Notes under the pieces: model-generated
The model's database searches: none
What the model was told of the DNA's origin: nothing
What the model saw: only the letters and a program-made list of their open reading frames with translations
Translations under genes and position numbers: made by a program
Assembly (NCBI GenBank): GCA_002402755.1
Contig: DHGK01000255.1
Location: 1-7,697, forward strand
DNA: 7,697 nt
Direction: 5' to 3'
Source of the DNA: Planctomycetes bacterium UBA4800
Lineage (GTDB): Bacteria; Planctomycetota; UBA8108; UBA8890; UBA8898
Part shown: positions 6,855-7,697 of the stretch, piece after piece
How positions within the stretch are numbered: the first letter of the stretch is position 1
How the letters are laid out: each line of letters starts with the position of its first letter

Positions 6855-7624
6855 ACGGCCGCGTGCTGATCATCAACGCGGACGATGCGGGGCTCGCGCC
6901 CGAGGTCGATGCCGGTATCCTGGAGGCGATTCGCGCCGGCACGGTGACGTCGGCGAGTCTGTTCGTCAATCCGCCGCACGAACCCGCCATCGCGGCGCTC
7001 CGCGCGGCCGGGGTCTCGCTCGGGCTTCACGCGACGCTCACGCAGGGGATGCCGTGCGCGCCGGCCGCGCGGGTTCCCACGCTTGTCGATGCGGAGGGCC
7101 GGTTCTTCCCCGACGGCCGCGAGCGCCTGGCGGCGTTCCGCACCGAGGACATCAGGGCCGAGCTGGCGGCGCAGGCGGCGCGCTTCGAGGCGCTCGCGGG
7201 CGCGCCGCCCTCGCATCTCGATTTCCACAAGCACCTTCACGCCCACGATGCGCGCGTGCTCGCGGCGGCGACCGAACTCGCCGCGGCGCTGCGCGTGCCG
7301 CTCAGGGCGGTCGATGCCGGCATGCGGGCCGCGTGCCGCGCCGCGGGGGTCGCGACGACGGATCATTTCCTGGGCGGCGTCATGCCGCCGCCCTACTGGA
7401 CGCGGGAGCGGTTGTGCGCGGCGATCGCGGACCTCCCGGCGGGGATCACCGAGCTCATGTGCCACCCTGCGAAGGGCATGCGGCCCGTGGCGGGGCTATG
7501 GTACTGCGCGGAGCGCGATGTCGAGCGGGAGGCGCTTCTGTCCGAGGAGGTGCGGCGGTGCTGCGCGGCGGCGCCGCTCGGGAGCTTCGCCACGGCGCCG
7601 TTCACGAGGGCGGCGGGGACATGA
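6851..7624 (+). CDS. ChbG/YdjC/HpnK-family carbohydrate deacetylase
   Basis: This protein has 257 residues, a normal length for YdjC-type enzymes, which remove N-acetyl groups from sugars such as chitooligosaccharides (ChbG) or act on hopanoid intermediates (HpnK). Seen directly: VLIINADDAGL near the N-terminus (D11, D12), the metal-ligand region GLHATLTQG (H60), HLDFHKHLHAHD (H122-D133, including D124, H126, H128 and H130), and LMCHPA (H205) near the end. These match the family's active-site pattern of a TIM-barrel-like metal-dependent deacetylase. No signal peptide is visible, so it is probably cytoplasmic. The start is GTG at 6851, overlapping the previous TGA as GTGA. No chitobiose transport or hopanoid genes are visible next to it, so I give no gene symbol. 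In this setting a role in modifying a cell-surface or scavenged amino sugar is possible but unproven. Confidence 0.88.
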   Translation: MNGRVLIINADDAGLAPEVDAGILEAIRAGTVTSASLFVNPPHEPAIAALRAAGVSLGLHATLTQGMPCAPAARVPTLVDAEGRFFPDGRERLAAFRTEDIRAELAAQAARFEALAGAPPSHLDFHKHLHAHDARVLAAATELAAALRVPLRAVDAGMRAACRAAGVATTDHFLGGVMPPPYWTRERLCAAIADLPAGITELMCHPAKGMRPVAGLWYCAERDVEREALLSEEVRRCCAAAPLGSFATAPFTRAAGT

Positions 7625-7697
7625 CGCTCGACATCCTCGACTACAGCGCCTACGGGAACGCCATCGACGCGGAGAGCGATGCGCGCATCGCGGCGGC
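7621..7697 (+). CDS. 5' end of an unidentified gene, possibly a pectate-lyase-superfamily beta-helix protein
   Basis: An ATG at 7621 overlaps the deacetylase TGA (ATGA) and opens a frame without stop to the window edge, 25 full codons beginning MTLDILDYSAYGNAIDAESD. A GAGGG at 7606-7610 sits 10 nt upstream. The spacing and coupling mirror the two preceding junctions, so a real gene is likely. The segment LDYSAYGNAIDAESDARIAA loosely resembles the N-terminal DYGAxGDGxTDDTxAIQAA motif of beta-helix pectate-lyase/GH28-like proteins, but too little is present for a firm call. No signal peptide is visible in the short piece. Other identities are equally open. Confidence 0.55.
   Translation, partial: MTLDILDYSAYGNAIDAESDARIAA

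Overview
The window is G+C-rich bacterial DNA, packed with genes that all read on the + strand. It shows six genes: the 3' end of one, four complete ones, and the 5' end of a sixth. There are no RNA genes, mobile elements or CRISPR arrays that I can see. The very large PQQ-like beta-propeller protein with malectin-like and DNRLRE-type domains is of a kind I associate with Planctomycetota and related, often uncultured, lineages. That taxonomic reading is inference from protein style, not from a marker gene.

Layout: (1) positions 1-493 hold the C-terminal part of an RlmI-type 23S rRNA (cytosine-C5) methyltransferase. (2) The 68-nt gap 494-561 carries a strong GC-rich hairpin. (3) 562-1443 is a YkuE/YaeI-like metallophosphoesterase with a twin-arginine-like N-terminus. 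(4) 1477-6162 is a 1561-residue, probably exported, multidomain protein: PQQ-like propeller segment with a helical insertion, a degenerate Rossmann/methyltransferase-like domain, a second propeller segment rich in Cys, a malectin-like domain, an Ig-like (NEW3-like) domain and a C-terminal DNRLRE-type domain. (5) 6159-6854 is a class I SAM-dependent methyltransferase with an altered motif IV. (6) 6851-7624 is a ChbG/YdjC-type carbohydrate deacetylase. (7) From 7621 a further gene begins and runs off the window.

The last four genes are linked by 4-nt stop/start overlaps (ATGA, GTGA, ATGA), and the large gene starts 33 nt after the phosphoesterase. The phosphoesterase-to-3' end block is therefore probably one translationally coupled operon. 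The carbohydrate-binding-type modules and the sugar deacetylase suggest a polysaccharide or cell-surface sugar theme, but no substrate can be named. The most unusual object is the large protein, which places a methyltransferase-like fold without a proper glycine motif between two propeller segments in what looks like an exported polypeptide.
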